Of a stretch of 64,000 nucleotides of DNA, positions 15,939 to 24,396 are shown piece by piece (within the stretch, counting starts at the first letter, position 1; the number at the start of each line of letters is the position of its first letter). The DNA lies in the NCBI GenBank assembly GCA_023408315.1, contig JAEYKI010000008.1:620001-684000 (forward strand), given 5' to 3'. The DNA comes from Bacillota bacterium (GTDB lineage Bacteria; Bacillota; Clostridia; Christensenellales; Christensenellaceae). The position numbers were made by a program, and so were the translations under genes. The notes under the pieces are model-generated. The model saw only the letters and a list, made by a program, of their open reading frames with translations, was not told where the DNA came from and ran no database searches.

Positions 15939-17642
15939 TCACATATGCAGCAACTCCCCCATGCTCCGGCTCACGTCTTCAAACAGTTTTTGGCTTTCCG
16001 TCCGGTTTGCGCACACCAGCGAATAATAAACCTTTAACTTTGCCTCTGTTCCGGACGGCCTTACAATCACAGACGAACCTCCCAGAAGAAATAGCCCCAT
16101 CACGTCCGAGGGCGGCAGAAGTATGGGCGCTTCCTGGCCGTTTTCGTATTCCCTGGAGTTCAGGTAATCCCGTATAATCCGCACATGCACCCCGCCAATG
16201 GCGGACGGCGGATTCTCCCGCAGGTTTTTCATCAGCTGCCGAATTTTCTCCGCTCCGCTAATCCCCTCATACAGAAAGCTTTCCAGCTTTTCAAAATAAA
16301 ACCCGTGTTTCCTGTATAAGCCTTCCAGCGCGTCCACCAGGCTTATTCCCTGTTTTTTATAGTAAGCGGCCATCTGGCAAATCAGCATGGAAGCCACAAC
16401 CGCGTCCTTGTCGCGCACATAGGTGCCCGCCAGATATCCGTAGCTTTCTTCAAATCCAAATATAAAGCGCTCTTCCTCTCCCGCTTGTTCCAAAAGGCCA
16501 ATCTGCTCGCCAATGAACTTAAATCCGGTAAGAACACTAATCAGCTTTACCCCAAACCCGTCCGCAACCGCCTGCGCCATTTCGGAAGTCACAATGGTTT
16601 TGATTGCCACGGGATTTTGGGGCATATTGCCCATTTCCAGCCTCATCCTGCAGACAAAATCAAGCAGCAAAACCCCCATTTGGTTCCCATTGACCAAAAC
16701 ATACCCGCCATTATGCAAAACAGCCGTGCCTACCCGGTCGCAATCCGGATCGGTGGCAAGAACCAGGTCCGCCCCCATTGATTCCGCCATCTGCACGGCA
16801 AGGCTGAGCGCGTCCGTTTCCTCCGGGTTTGGAGACGGGCATGTGGCAAACGTTCCGTCCGGTTTCTCCTGCTCCGGAACCACAAACACATCCTCTAGGC
16901 CCGCCTCTTTTAATACCGTACGCACAGGTTTGTTGCCCGCCCCGTGAAGCGGCGAATACACTACGCGCAGCCCGGAGACTTTGGCGTTAAACAGGCTTTG
17001 CTTTAAAACCTCTTCATAATAATCAAGCGCAACTTCCCGTGGTATTGCGCGTATCATCCCTTTATGGCACAGGCTTTGATAATCGCCGGATACAACATCC
17101 TTAAAAACATCCACCCCGGCAATATAGGAGGTTATTTCGTCCGCCGCCTCCAGGGTGATCTGGCAGCCGTCGCAGCCGTATACTTTGTATCCGTTATGCC
17201 CGGCAGGGTTATGGCTGGCCGTTATCACAACGCCCGCGCTCGCCCCCAGCCGCCGCACCGCAAAGGAGAGCATGGGCGTAGGCGTCAGTTCTGCGTACAT
17301 ATGCGCCAAAACGCCGTTTTGCGCCAGCACTTCCGCCGCGGCTTTTGCAAATACATCAGAATTTATACGGCTGTCATAAGCTATCGCAACACTTGGAGTT
17401 TCAAAATGTTTTTGCAAATACAGGCACAAACCCTGCGTGGCCTTTTTTACCGTATAAACATTCACGCGGTTTGATCCCGCGCCCATAATCCCCCTAAGGC
17501 CCCCTGTGCCAAACGCAAGCTCAGTGGAAAAACGTTCTTCTATGGCTTTTTCATCTGAGTCCAGCGCTACAAGCTCCCGGATTATTTCGGGGTTCTGCGT
17601 CGCATTTTTCAGCCAATTCTCATATTGATCCCTGTACGGCAT
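15939..17642 (-). CDS. Phospho-sugar mutase (phosphoglucomutase/phosphomannomutase)
   Basis: Interconverts hexose-1-phosphate and hexose-6-phosphate. The 567 residues match the large bacterial PgcA-type alpha-D-phosphohexomutase. Visible motifs are FGTGGLRGIMGAGSNR at the N-terminus, the phosphoserine loop VITASHNPAGHNGYKVYG, the metal-binding DPDCDRVG, GFEESYGY sugar-binding and the C-terminal phosphate site VIVRPSGTEAKLKVY. The ATG at 17642 has AAAGGAG 5 bases upstream. In Bacillus this enzyme supplies glucose-1-phosphate for UDP-glucose, which would feed the adjacent glycosyltransferase and the UDP-glucose dehydrogenase at the far end of the window. Confidence 0.93.
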   Translation of the reverse strand: MPYRDQYENWLKNATQNPEIIRELVALDSDEKAIEERFSTELAFGTGGLRGIMGAGSNRVNVYTVKKATQGLCLYLQKHFETPSVAIAYDSRINSDVFAKAAAEVLAQNGVLAHMYAELTPTPMLSFAVRRLGASAGVVITASHNPAGHNGYKVYGCDGCQITLEAADEITSYIAGVDVFKDVVSGDYQSLCHKGMIRAIPREVALDYYEEVLKQSLFNAKVSGLRVVYSPLHGAGNKPVRTVLKEAGLEDVFVVPEQEKPDGTFATCPSPNPEETDALSLAVQMAESMGADLVLATDPDCDRVGTAVLHNGGYVLVNGNQMGVLLLDFVCRMRLEMGNMPQNPVAIKTIVTSEMAQAVADGFGVKLISVLTGFKFIGEQIGLLEQAGEEERFIFGFEESYGYLAGTYVRDKDAVVASMLICQMAAYYKKQGISLVDALEGLYRKHGFYFEKLESFLYEGISGAEKIRQLMKNLRENPPSAIGGVHVRIIRDYLNSREYENGQEAPILLPPSDVMGLFLLGGSSVIVRPSGTEAKLKVYYSLVCANRTESQKLFEDVSRSMGELLHM

Positions 17643-17770
17643 AGTATCTCCTTTAAACTTTCCTTTTTATTTACCATTTGGAATGAAACATCCTGTGCCA
17701 TTCTTATGAATTTCACAATGAAAAGTTGCCAAAGAAAAAATATGCGGTCGATGTAAACCGCCGGGACGAT

Positions 17771-17798
17771 AAAAAAAATTGCCAATCTTCATTGGCAA
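17771..17798 (-). terminator. Terminator after the cupin gene
   Basis: TTGCCAAT and ATTGGCAA form an 8-bp stem with a 4-base loop, followed on the minus strand by eight T residues. It lies about 60 bases downstream of the cupin stop. Confidence 0.88.
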
Positions 17799-17855
17799 CT
17801 CAAAAAGCATTGAACTTTTTGTAATATAAGAGTGAGGATAAAAATAAAAATTTAA

Positions 17856-18197
17856 TTAGCCTTTTACAATAATTGCAATAATCTCAAGCTCGCTGTCTCC
17901 GGTGTTTATAATGCCGTGGCACTCCCCGTCGCGGCACAATAAAACAGTATCCTGGGTCACCTGAATCATATTGCCGTTGTCGTTATACTCTCCCTGGCCG
18001 CTCTTGATATAATAGATTTCCGCTTCGCCATGATGCTCATGGTTTCCAACCGATCCTCCGATTGAAACAACCGCCGTGCTCACCAAATTAAGATGTGGGG
18101 GCAATTCTTCTTCAGAAAGCCAGTTATTCAAAACAGTTGTCCCTTTTCCTCCAAAGGCGTTTTGTATTTTTTCTATACAAAATTCTTTAGTAAACAT
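17856..18197 (-). CDS. Small cupin-domain protein
   Basis: A 113-residue single cupin barrel. The first motif is GNHEHHGEAEIYYIKSGQGEY, with three His and one Glu in the usual metal-ligand pattern. The second contains LLCRDGECHGIINTGDSELE with the fourth His. Such proteins are metal-dependent isomerases, epimerases, dioxygenases or sugar-binding sensors. It is the last gene after the RbsABC-like/dehydrogenase operon, separated from it by a large hairpin, with its own AAAGGAG ribosome site. The context suggests a role with the imported sugar, for example as an isomerase, but this is inference. Confidence 0.85.
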   Translation of the reverse strand: MFTKEFCIEKIQNAFGGKGTTVLNNWLSEEELPPHLNLVSTAVVSIGGSVGNHEHHGEAEIYYIKSGQGEYNDNGNMIQVTQDTVLLCRDGECHGIINTGDSELEIIAIIVKG

Positions 18198-18240
18198 TTA
18201 AAACTCCTTTAATCATGCTCTGGTACTAGCAGTCAAACGC

Positions 18241-18282
18241 CCGGGGCTTTTGAAGCTGTTGTCTGTACTTCAAAAGCCCGGC
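18241..18282. terminator. Hairpin between the dehydrogenase and cupin genes
   Basis: GGGCTTTTGAAG and CTTCAAAAGCCC (extended by flanking CC/GG) form a stem of about 14 bp around a 12-base loop. On the minus strand it follows the Gfo/Idh gene, but no proper T-run comes after it. It may be a partial terminator or a processing and stability element that separates cupin expression. Confidence 0.5.
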
Positions 18283-18330
18283 ATTTGGGAAGCAATAAAT
18301 TCCTGCCTGTTTACACTTTATAGAAAGCTA

Positions 18331-19407
18331 TCAATAATATTGAACCGTTTCCGGCTTTCCGGTTTTACCTGACCTTAAATACGCTTCAATAACGGAGACC
18401 ACCTGCGCTTCCGTTCTTCCTGTTGAATTGTTGCTTACATTATCCCCCTTAATCAGCTCAACAAACCGATGCGGAGGAACCTCGCAGTGATACTCTCCCC
18501 CGTCTTTGGGAATTTTAAAATACAGGTCATTTTTGTCTTTTCTGTTCAGTTCCATTCTTTCGCGTTCCACATCCAGCAACAGCATGCCGTCGCTGCCGTA
18601 TGTATTCACTTCCAGCTGGAATTTCATTAGGGGCGGGACGCCTGCCGAACCCGAAATAACGCCAATAGCTCCTTCTTTAAACTTAACGGTTACAGCCTCG
18701 TGCATATCCACCTGTTCCACCTTGGCCCCTTCCGTGCTCACATACGCAAACACCTCAACCGGCGTAAGCCCTGTAACAAAAAGCATCATTGCAATGGAGT
18801 GCACCATCTGGCCCCAGCTATATCCGCCGCCCTTGGCAACAGTGGAATAAATGGAGAGATCCGACTCAAACATGGCGGGGAATTGATCCATTTTAAACCC
18901 TTCGCCGCTGAACAATTCTCTTGTTGGGGTTGCGGTGTGGCACATTACATACTCAATTTTTCCTACTTTACCGTCGCTGATCTGGTTGTGCGCTTCCTCA
19001 ATAAAGTCAAAATAATGCCAGCCGTGCGGAATCATTAAATGCAGATTTCTGGAATCCGCAAGATGCACCAACTGCCATGCCTCCTTGGCGCTGAGAACAA
19101 ACGGCTTTTCCACCATTACGTGAAGCCCCGCATTGAGCGAATCCATAACCTGAGGGTAATGGATGCCATGGGGAGTCGCAATCACAATGCCGTCCAGGCC
19201 CCATTCAAACATTTCGCGGTAATCTTCCGTCGCTTTTTCCAGCCCAAACGTTTCCTGAACCTCTTTCAGTTCTTTTTGCCCCAGGCGGCACACGCCCACA
19301 ACCTCCACGTCGCCTTTTTCTCTTGCCCTTTTTGTCAAAATTGGCAGATGGTTTCCTGTTCCCCACCAACCCGCGCCTAAAACGCCTAATCTAACTTTTT
19401 TAGCCAT
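18331..19407 (-). CDS. Gfo/Idh/MocA-family sugar dehydrogenase
   Basis: NAD(P)-dependent oxidoreductase acting on a sugar, inositol or sugar acid. The N-terminal Rossmann fold begins RLGVLGAGWWGTGNHLP. The family motif appears as HVMVEKPFVLSAKEA (EKP with the conserved Lys), followed by HGWHYF and the C-terminal alpha/beta domain. The start is the ATG at 19407, with GAAGGGAG upstream, giving 358 residues. It is the fourth gene of an RbsB-RbsA-RbsC-type operon, a common arrangement for inositol, ribose-like or rare-sugar catabolism, and is probably the first intracellular enzyme acting on the imported substrate. Confidence 0.9.
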   Translation of the reverse strand: MAKKVRLGVLGAGWWGTGNHLPILTKRAREKGDVEVVGVCRLGQKELKEVQETFGLEKATEDYREMFEWGLDGIVIATPHGIHYPQVMDSLNAGLHVMVEKPFVLSAKEAWQLVHLADSRNLHLMIPHGWHYFDFIEEAHNQISDGKVGKIEYVMCHTATPTRELFSGEGFKMDQFPAMFESDLSIYSTVAKGGGYSWGQMVHSIAMMLFVTGLTPVEVFAYVSTEGAKVEQVDMHEAVTVKFKEGAIGVISGSAGVPPLMKFQLEVNTYGSDGMLLLDVERERMELNRKDKNDLYFKIPKDGGEYHCEVPPHRFVELIKGDNVSNNSTGRTEAQVVSVIEAYLRSGKTGKPETVQYY

Positions 19408-19512
19408 AATACTTTCTCCCTTCTGTTTTTTCTGTTTTTGGCAACACGAAGCCAGGTGGTGAATTTTTTCGCAACCCACACCCATGTTGGCATCCGTGCT
19501 TATGCTCTTTTG

Positions 19513-20469
19513 TTAACCCTTGGATTTGCTTCTGATATCCATAAACACAACGGCCACAATGATAACGCCGCTTATAATGCTTTGGTAATAAGAGGATACG
19601 CCTATCAGGTCGAGCCCGTTGCTTATTACCGCCAGCAGCAGCGAACCGACAATGGTACCGTAAATTTTTCCAACGCCGCCCGTAATACTGGTTCCGCCTA
19701 TAACGGCGGCGGCAATAGCGTCTAGCTCGTAACCCTGCCCCGCGATGGGGCTGCCAGAATTAATTCTGGAAGAGAGCAGCATGCCTGCAAAAGCAGCAAG
19801 CGCCCCCGCGATCATAAACACAGCAATCTTAATGGTGGAAGTGTTGATGCCGGAAAGATACGTTGCCTTTTCATTGCCGCCAACGGCGTAAACATATCTT
19901 CCAAACCTTGTTTTCTCCATAATATAAAACGCTATGATAAAAACGCCAATCAGAATAAACGCAAGAATGGGAATGCCAAAGAGATAACTGCCGCCAACCG
20001 CCTGGTATTCGTCCGACAGGTTGGCCACATTCGCGCCGTTGGTAAGGATGAGTGTAAGCCCCCTTACCGATGTGCTCATACCCAATGTAACGATGAACGA
20101 AGGGACCTTGCCCTTTGCGGATATAAAACCGTTGATGAATCCGGTGGTAAGGCCCACAACAATGGCCATCAAAATAGGTATATAAACAGGCGTTCCGGGA
20201 TGCCCAAAGTTGGCCGCCACACAGCCCGCCAGCGCACATACAGCCCCCGGAGACAAATCCAACTCACCCGATATCAAAACCATACTTGCGCCAAACGCAA
20301 TAATGGTAACAATGGCAACCTGTTTAATAATGTTCATAAAATTAACCACTGTGCCAAAACCGGGCGATACAATTGCCATCACTATGCAAAGCACCGCAAA
20401 AATGATATAGATCGCATACTGTTTAAATTTAATCCTGTTTTTTCTAAGTTCCCATGGCTGCGCGCCCAT
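19513..20469 (-). CDS. Sugar ABC transporter permease (RbsC-type)
   Basis: Membrane channel of a carbohydrate-uptake (CUT2) ABC importer. The 318 residues contain about nine hydrophobic helices. The family-typical stretches are ISGELDLSPGAVCALAGCVAA (the ISGGIDLSVG motif), AVGGNEKATYLSGI (coupling-helix region) and DAIAAAVIGGTSITGGVG. Its start codon overlaps the end of the ATPase gene by one base, so the two are translationally coupled. The substrate is a pentose, hexose or cyclitol; the sequence does not tell which. Confidence 0.93.
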   Translation of the reverse strand: MGAQPWELRKNRIKFKQYAIYIIFAVLCIVMAIVSPGFGTVVNFMNIIKQVAIVTIIAFGASMVLISGELDLSPGAVCALAGCVAANFGHPGTPVYIPILMAIVVGLTTGFINGFISAKGKVPSFIVTLGMSTSVRGLTLILTNGANVANLSDEYQAVGGSYLFGIPILAFILIGVFIIAFYIMEKTRFGRYVYAVGGNEKATYLSGINTSTIKIAVFMIAGALAAFAGMLLSSRINSGSPIAGQGYELDAIAAAVIGGTSITGGVGKIYGTIVGSLLLAVISNGLDLIGVSSYYQSIISGVIIVAVVFMDIRSKSKG

Positions 20470-21971
20470 TATGATACCCCCTCTTGTCCTGTTGCATAGA
20501 GCATTATTTTATTCTGGGATATGTCGTCTTTATATAACAAACCGGTTATTCTCCCCTCATGCATTACAATCACCCTGTCCGAAAGCCCTACAATCTCCGG
20601 CAATTCGGAAGAGACCATAATAACCGCGTTTCCCTCATTCGCCAGGTTGCTGACCAGGTTATATATCTCAGTTTTTGCCCCTATGTCTATTCCTCTTGTA
20701 GGTTCGTCCAGCAAGAAAATTTTAGGGTGTATCATCAGCCACTTGGCAATAATCACCTTCTGCTGGTTGCCGCCGCTTAGCGACTGAACAAAACTGTTAA
20801 CCGAAGGAGCTTTTATTTTCAGCTTCGTCATTCCATTTTCCACTTCCCTAAGTTCTTCGCCGGGCTGGATATAGCCAAACCTGCAAAAACTGGCCAAATT
20901 GCTTAAAGACATATTGTTTCTGATCGTTGTTTTCAAATTCAGTCCATGGTTTTTTCTGTCCTCGGGAACAAAAGCAATCCCATGCCGTATGGCCTCGCCG
21001 GGTGATTTAAAGGATACTTTTTTGCCTTCTATGCAAATCTCGCCGCAGTCAGGCTTCCGTACCCCAAATATTGTTTCCAGCAACTCGCTTCTTCCGGACC
21101 CAACCAGGCCAGAGATTCCCAGCACCTCCCCCCGCCGCAATTCAAAATCTATATTCCAAAATTCGTTTTTCCGCCCCAGTCCGGTTACAGTCATGATCAC
21201 TTCTTTGGGCTCCCGGTTTTTAGGCGGATACATTTCCTTTATTTCCCTGCCAACCATTAAAGTAATCAACGAATGGATATCAAACTCTTTGGCAGGCCGC
21301 GTTTCAATTTGCTGTCCGTCACGCAAAACGGTTATTGTGTCCGCAATTTTAAATATTTCATCCATTTTGTGCGATATATAAATAATGCCTACTCCATTTT
21401 GCTTCAGCGTACCTATTATCTCAAATAACTTGTCTGTTTCCCTGTCCGTAATTGCCGACGTAGGTTCGTCCATAATCACAATTTCCGCATCATAAGATAC
21501 TGCTTTGGCAATCTCCACCATCTGCGTCTCGGCAACGTTTAAAGACCTCATCAGCGCTCCCGGATGCAGGCTGATGCCCAGTTTGTCCAGCAACTCCCTT
21601 GCTTTTTTGTGCATCAGTTTTTTATTGACCGGCGCTCCCGTAAATTGAACAATCTCCCTGCCAAGAAAAATGTTTTCCGCTATTGTCATATCCGGAATGG
21701 GGCTGAGTTCCTGATGTATCATAGAAAGCCCGAATAATAACGCCTGGTGGGGCGTATGTATCTCCACCTTTTTACCCCTGAGCCATATCTCGCCCGCATT
21801 CGGCTGATATTCGCCGCTTAATATCTTCATTAAGGTAGATTTACCCGCGCCGTTTTCACCCATCAACACATGAACTTCGCCTTTTTTGAGCGTTAAGTTC
21901 ACGTTTTCCAGTGCATTGACTCCCGGAAAACACTTGGATATGCTCTTCATCTCCAACAAATATGTTTCCAA
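20469..21971 (-). CDS. Sugar ABC transporter ATPase, double cassette (RbsA-type)
   Basis: Drives the adjacent RbsC-like permease. It has two fused nucleotide-binding domains. The first has GENGAGKST, VAETQMVEIAKA and the Walker B VIMDEPTSA. The second has the usual RbsA variant Walker A GLVGSGRSE, LSGGNQQKV and FLLDEPTRGIDIGAK. The longest reading starts at 22055, but a TTG at 21971 preceded by AAGGAAG about 9 bases upstream fits the family N-terminus best, giving 500 residues. All catalytic motifs are canonical, in contrast to the second RbsA-like protein at 26015-27499. Confidence 0.93.
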   Translation of the reverse strand: METYLLEMKSISKCFPGVNALENVNLTLKKGEVHVLMGENGAGKSTLMKILSGEYQPNAGEIWLRGKKVEIHTPHQALLFGLSMIHQELSPIPDMTIAENIFLGREIVQFTGAPVNKKLMHKKARELLDKLGISLHPGALMRSLNVAETQMVEIAKAVSYDAEIVIMDEPTSAITDRETDKLFEIIGTLKQNGVGIIYISHKMDEIFKIADTITVLRDGQQIETRPAKEFDIHSLITLMVGREIKEMYPPKNREPKEVIMTVTGLGRKNEFWNIDFELRRGEVLGISGLVGSGRSELLETIFGVRKPDCGEICIEGKKVSFKSPGEAIRHGIAFVPEDRKNHGLNLKTTIRNNMSLSNLASFCRFGYIQPGEELREVENGMTKLKIKAPSVNSFVQSLSGGNQQKVIIAKWLMIHPKIFLLDEPTRGIDIGAKTEIYNLVSNLANEGNAVIMVSSELPEIVGLSDRVIVMHEGRITGLLYKDDISQNKIMLYATGQEGVS

Positions 21972-22078
21972 TTGCCCGTTCTTCCTTTCCACAAAGGCTG
22001 CCTGTTTTCCAGTGTGCAAGCCGGCTTTAAAAATTCTCTGCCGAGAAAATTGCAAGCCGGCCTGCCTGATTTATTTAT

Positions 22079-23128
22079 TTATTTGCTGGAACTCGGTTCG
22101 GTGGTGGTCAGATATTTAGGAACATCGCTTGCCCTGACTCCCACATAAGGAATCAGATAAGAGCTTTCAATTGTCTGCCCCTGCGCGATCATCTGGACAA
22201 CTTCCATCACTTTTATGCCCTGCGCAACAGCATCCTGGAACACTGTTCCGCCCATCTGCCCGTTTTGTACTGCGGTTAAAGCTTCGGGAATCGCGTCAAT
22301 GCCGTAAACTTTAATCTTTCCAACCATGTTCGTGTCCTGGATCGCTTTCAGCGCTCCCATTGCCATGTCATCATTTTCAGCCAGTACAGCGTCAAACTGT
22401 ATACCGGACTGCAGCCAGTTTTCTGTTATAGATAACGCCGTCGCCCGGTCCCAGTTCGCGGCCTGTTTCTGGATGATCTTCATGCCCGGATTTGCGTTGA
22501 TAACAGCTTCAATTCCGGAATACCTTCCAATTTGCGCATCCGAACCCATGGGGCCTTCAATCACAACTACATTGCCCTTGCCGCCCAAATCGTCAACAGC
22601 CATCTGCGCCATGATCTCACCGGATTGTTTTGCCTCGGAACCCACATAGGTTGTCGTTTTGTCCTGGTTCGAAACTTTTTGTATCAAGGTAACAATGGGG
22701 ATTCCTGCTTTGTTTGCTTCGTCCACAGCGGGCGCGCATCCATTGAAATCCGTGGGATCCAATATAATAACGTCGCACTGCTGCGCTATAAAGTTTTCAA
22801 CCTGCCCTACCTGCTTGGCGGCGTCGCCCTGGCCGTCAACGGTTATAATCTCTATGCCCAATTTTTCTGCCTGAGCTACGCAGGAATCTTTCAAAGTAAC
22901 AATATACGGCACGGACAATGCCTGGTACGTTGCGCCTACTTTGATTTTTTTTGTTTCACCCGCCGCAGATGAAGCCGGGGCGGCGGCTGTATCCGAAGCC
23001 ACGGCCGAAGAAACTGCTGCGCTTTCGGACGGAGCTGCGGATGGATTGCCGCAAGCTGTAGTGGCGCCTGCAATCAGCAATATCGCCACCAAAACAGCCA
23101 GAACCTTCATTTTTTTCATTTCTTTCAT
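22079..23128 (-). CDS. Sugar-binding lipoprotein (RbsB-type)
   Basis: Extracellular receptor of the CUT2 importer. The signal peptide (MKVLAVLVAILLIAGATTAC) ends in a slightly atypical lipobox. A linker of about 40 residues of Ala, Ser and Pro follows. The periplasmic-binding-protein type 1 fold begins KIKVGATYQALSVPYIVTLKD and contains DPTDFNGCAPAVDEANKAGIP and AENDDMAMGALKAI. The start is either ATG 23128 or ATG 23119; AGGAGG lies 3 or 12 bases upstream, neither ideal. It is first in the transport operon, with a promoter at about 23216-23244. Confidence 0.92.
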   Translation of the reverse strand: MKEMKKMKVLAVLVAILLIAGATTACGNPSAAPSESAAVSSAVASDTAAAPASSAAGETKKIKVGATYQALSVPYIVTLKDSCVAQAEKLGIEIITVDGQGDAAKQVGQVENFIAQQCDVIILDPTDFNGCAPAVDEANKAGIPIVTLIQKVSNQDKTTTYVGSEAKQSGEIMAQMAVDDLGGKGNVVVIEGPMGSDAQIGRYSGIEAVINANPGMKIIQKQAANWDRATALSITENWLQSGIQFDAVLAENDDMAMGALKAIQDTNMVGKIKVYGIDAIPEALTAVQNGQMGGTVFQDAVAQGIKVMEVVQMIAQGQTIESSYLIPYVGVRASDVPKYLTTTEPSSSK

Positions 23129-23215
23129 TTTCCTCCTGTTATTTTGCATTTTTCTCCAGAGAAATTTTAAAATCGGTTTAATGAAAATAGTTTGGAACAT
23201 TCATTTATAGAGTTT

Positions 23216-23244
23216 ATTGTATCTAACGCAACCTTTGCCCGCAA
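23216..23244 (-). promoter_or_regulatory. Sigma-A-type promoter of the sugar transport operon
   Basis: On the minus strand TTGCGG (23244-23239), a 17-base spacer and TACAAT (23221-23216). It lies about 90 bases upstream of the rbsB-like start and just downstream of the terminator that ends the regulatory operon. Confidence 0.55.
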
Positions 23245-23296
23245 CGAGGCAAACTTAGGATTTACTGTTGTTTTTTCGGCAATTTTTTATATCAAA

Positions 23297-23326
23297 TAAA
23301 AAAACGCGGTATTCCGGGCCGCGTTT
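23297..23326 (-). terminator. Terminator after the histidine kinase gene
   Basis: AAACGCGG and CCGCGTTT form an 8-bp stem with a 9-base loop, followed on the minus strand by a T-rich tail. It starts 8 bases after the kinase stop and separates the regulatory operon from the transporter operon. Confidence 0.85.
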
Positions 23327-23333
23327 CCCTAAA

Positions 23334-24395
23334 CTATTCAATCTGATTTCCAATTATTACAGGCTTTTTCTTAACCGGCTTTAAAATAATTTCAACATTT
23401 GTTCCAACGTTTTCCGCGCTATATATTTTTATCCCGCAATCCATGCCAAAGGTGATCTTTATTCTTTCATTTACGTTCAACAATCCAATGGACCCGCCCG
23501 ATTTTTTATCTTTTAACGCAATGTTGTCAGCAAGCGCCTGATTCAATTCCTGCAATTTTTCAATGTTCATGCCCAGGCCGTCGTCTTTAATATTTACAAT
23601 AAAATTTTCCCCGGTACAATACGCGCTTATACCTATTTTTCCGTTTGTCCTCTTCATTTCCAACCCATGCTGAAGCGCATTTTCTACAATCGGCTGTATC
23701 AGCAATTTGGGAATCTGGTTGTCCATAGTATCCTCGTCTATATCTTTTTCTATAATAAACTTATTATTAAACCGGAACTGCTGAATCTTCAAATAATTGT
23801 CCACATTTACCAGCTCTTCCCGAAAACTGATAAAAGCGCTTTTTTTACTGATTACATACCGGAACATATCCGCCAAAGCCTTGGTCATTACTTCAATATC
23901 CTTAACCTTGTGCGCAATGGCCTGCCCACGGATGGATTCCAGCGTATTGTATAAAAAATGCGGATTAATCTGGCTTTGGAGAGCATGCAGTTCCGCCTGG
24001 TTTTTCATTATTTCAGCGGCGTATTCGCTGTTAATCAGGTTTTGCAGCCTTATAATAACGGTGTCCAAATCCCTGCTGGTAATTCGCACATGGCTTTCTT
24101 CAGAATCCTCAGCATCCTTTTTGTTAAACAGCGTATTAATAATTGTCTCTATTTTTGAAACCGGCGTGTAAACAATTTTCCAGAACACTATGTATACCAG
24201 CACAACTGACCCCGCCAAAGCCGCCACCAAAAACAAGCTGTCAAATACGGGCATTGCGGAAGACCGGTATAACTGAATAAACGCAAAGGTGAATGCGAAT
24301 ACCAAAACGCACAAAGCCAGAAATATAAGCATCAGCTTTCTTTTCAGGCCATATTGCCTTCTGTGTTTTTTTTGTTTTATATTAAGTATTTTCAT
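23334..24395 (-). CDS. YesM/LytS-type sensor histidine kinase with minimal extracellular loop
   Basis: Membrane histidine kinase paired with the upstream response regulator. Using the ATG at 24395, 2 bases after the regulator stop, it has 353 residues. These comprise two membrane helices (about 21-43 and 53-75) joined by only about 9 residues, a short linker, and the His_kinase domain with the phosphoacceptor His146 in QINPHFLYNTLE. The HATPase domain follows (IVENALQHGLE, DDGLGMN, GIGL-like SIGLLNVNERI). Typical YesM proteins carry a large extracellular sensor of 200 or more residues, which is missing here. That layout resembles intramembrane-sensing kinases that take their signal from an ABC transporter. 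Confidence 0.92.
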   Translation of the reverse strand: MKILNIKQKKHRRQYGLKRKLMLIFLALCVLVFAFTFAFIQLYRSSAMPVFDSLFLVAALAGSVVLVYIVFWKIVYTPVSKIETIINTLFNKKDAEDSEESHVRITSRDLDTVIIRLQNLINSEYAAEIMKNQAELHALQSQINPHFLYNTLESIRGQAIAHKVKDIEVMTKALADMFRYVISKKSAFISFREELVNVDNYLKIQQFRFNNKFIIEKDIDEDTMDNQIPKLLIQPIVENALQHGLEMKRTNGKIGISAYCTGENFIVNIKDDGLGMNIEKLQELNQALADNIALKDKKSGGSIGLLNVNERIKITFGMDCGIKIYSAENVGTNVEIILKPVKKKPVIIGNQIE

Positions 24396-24396
24396 T

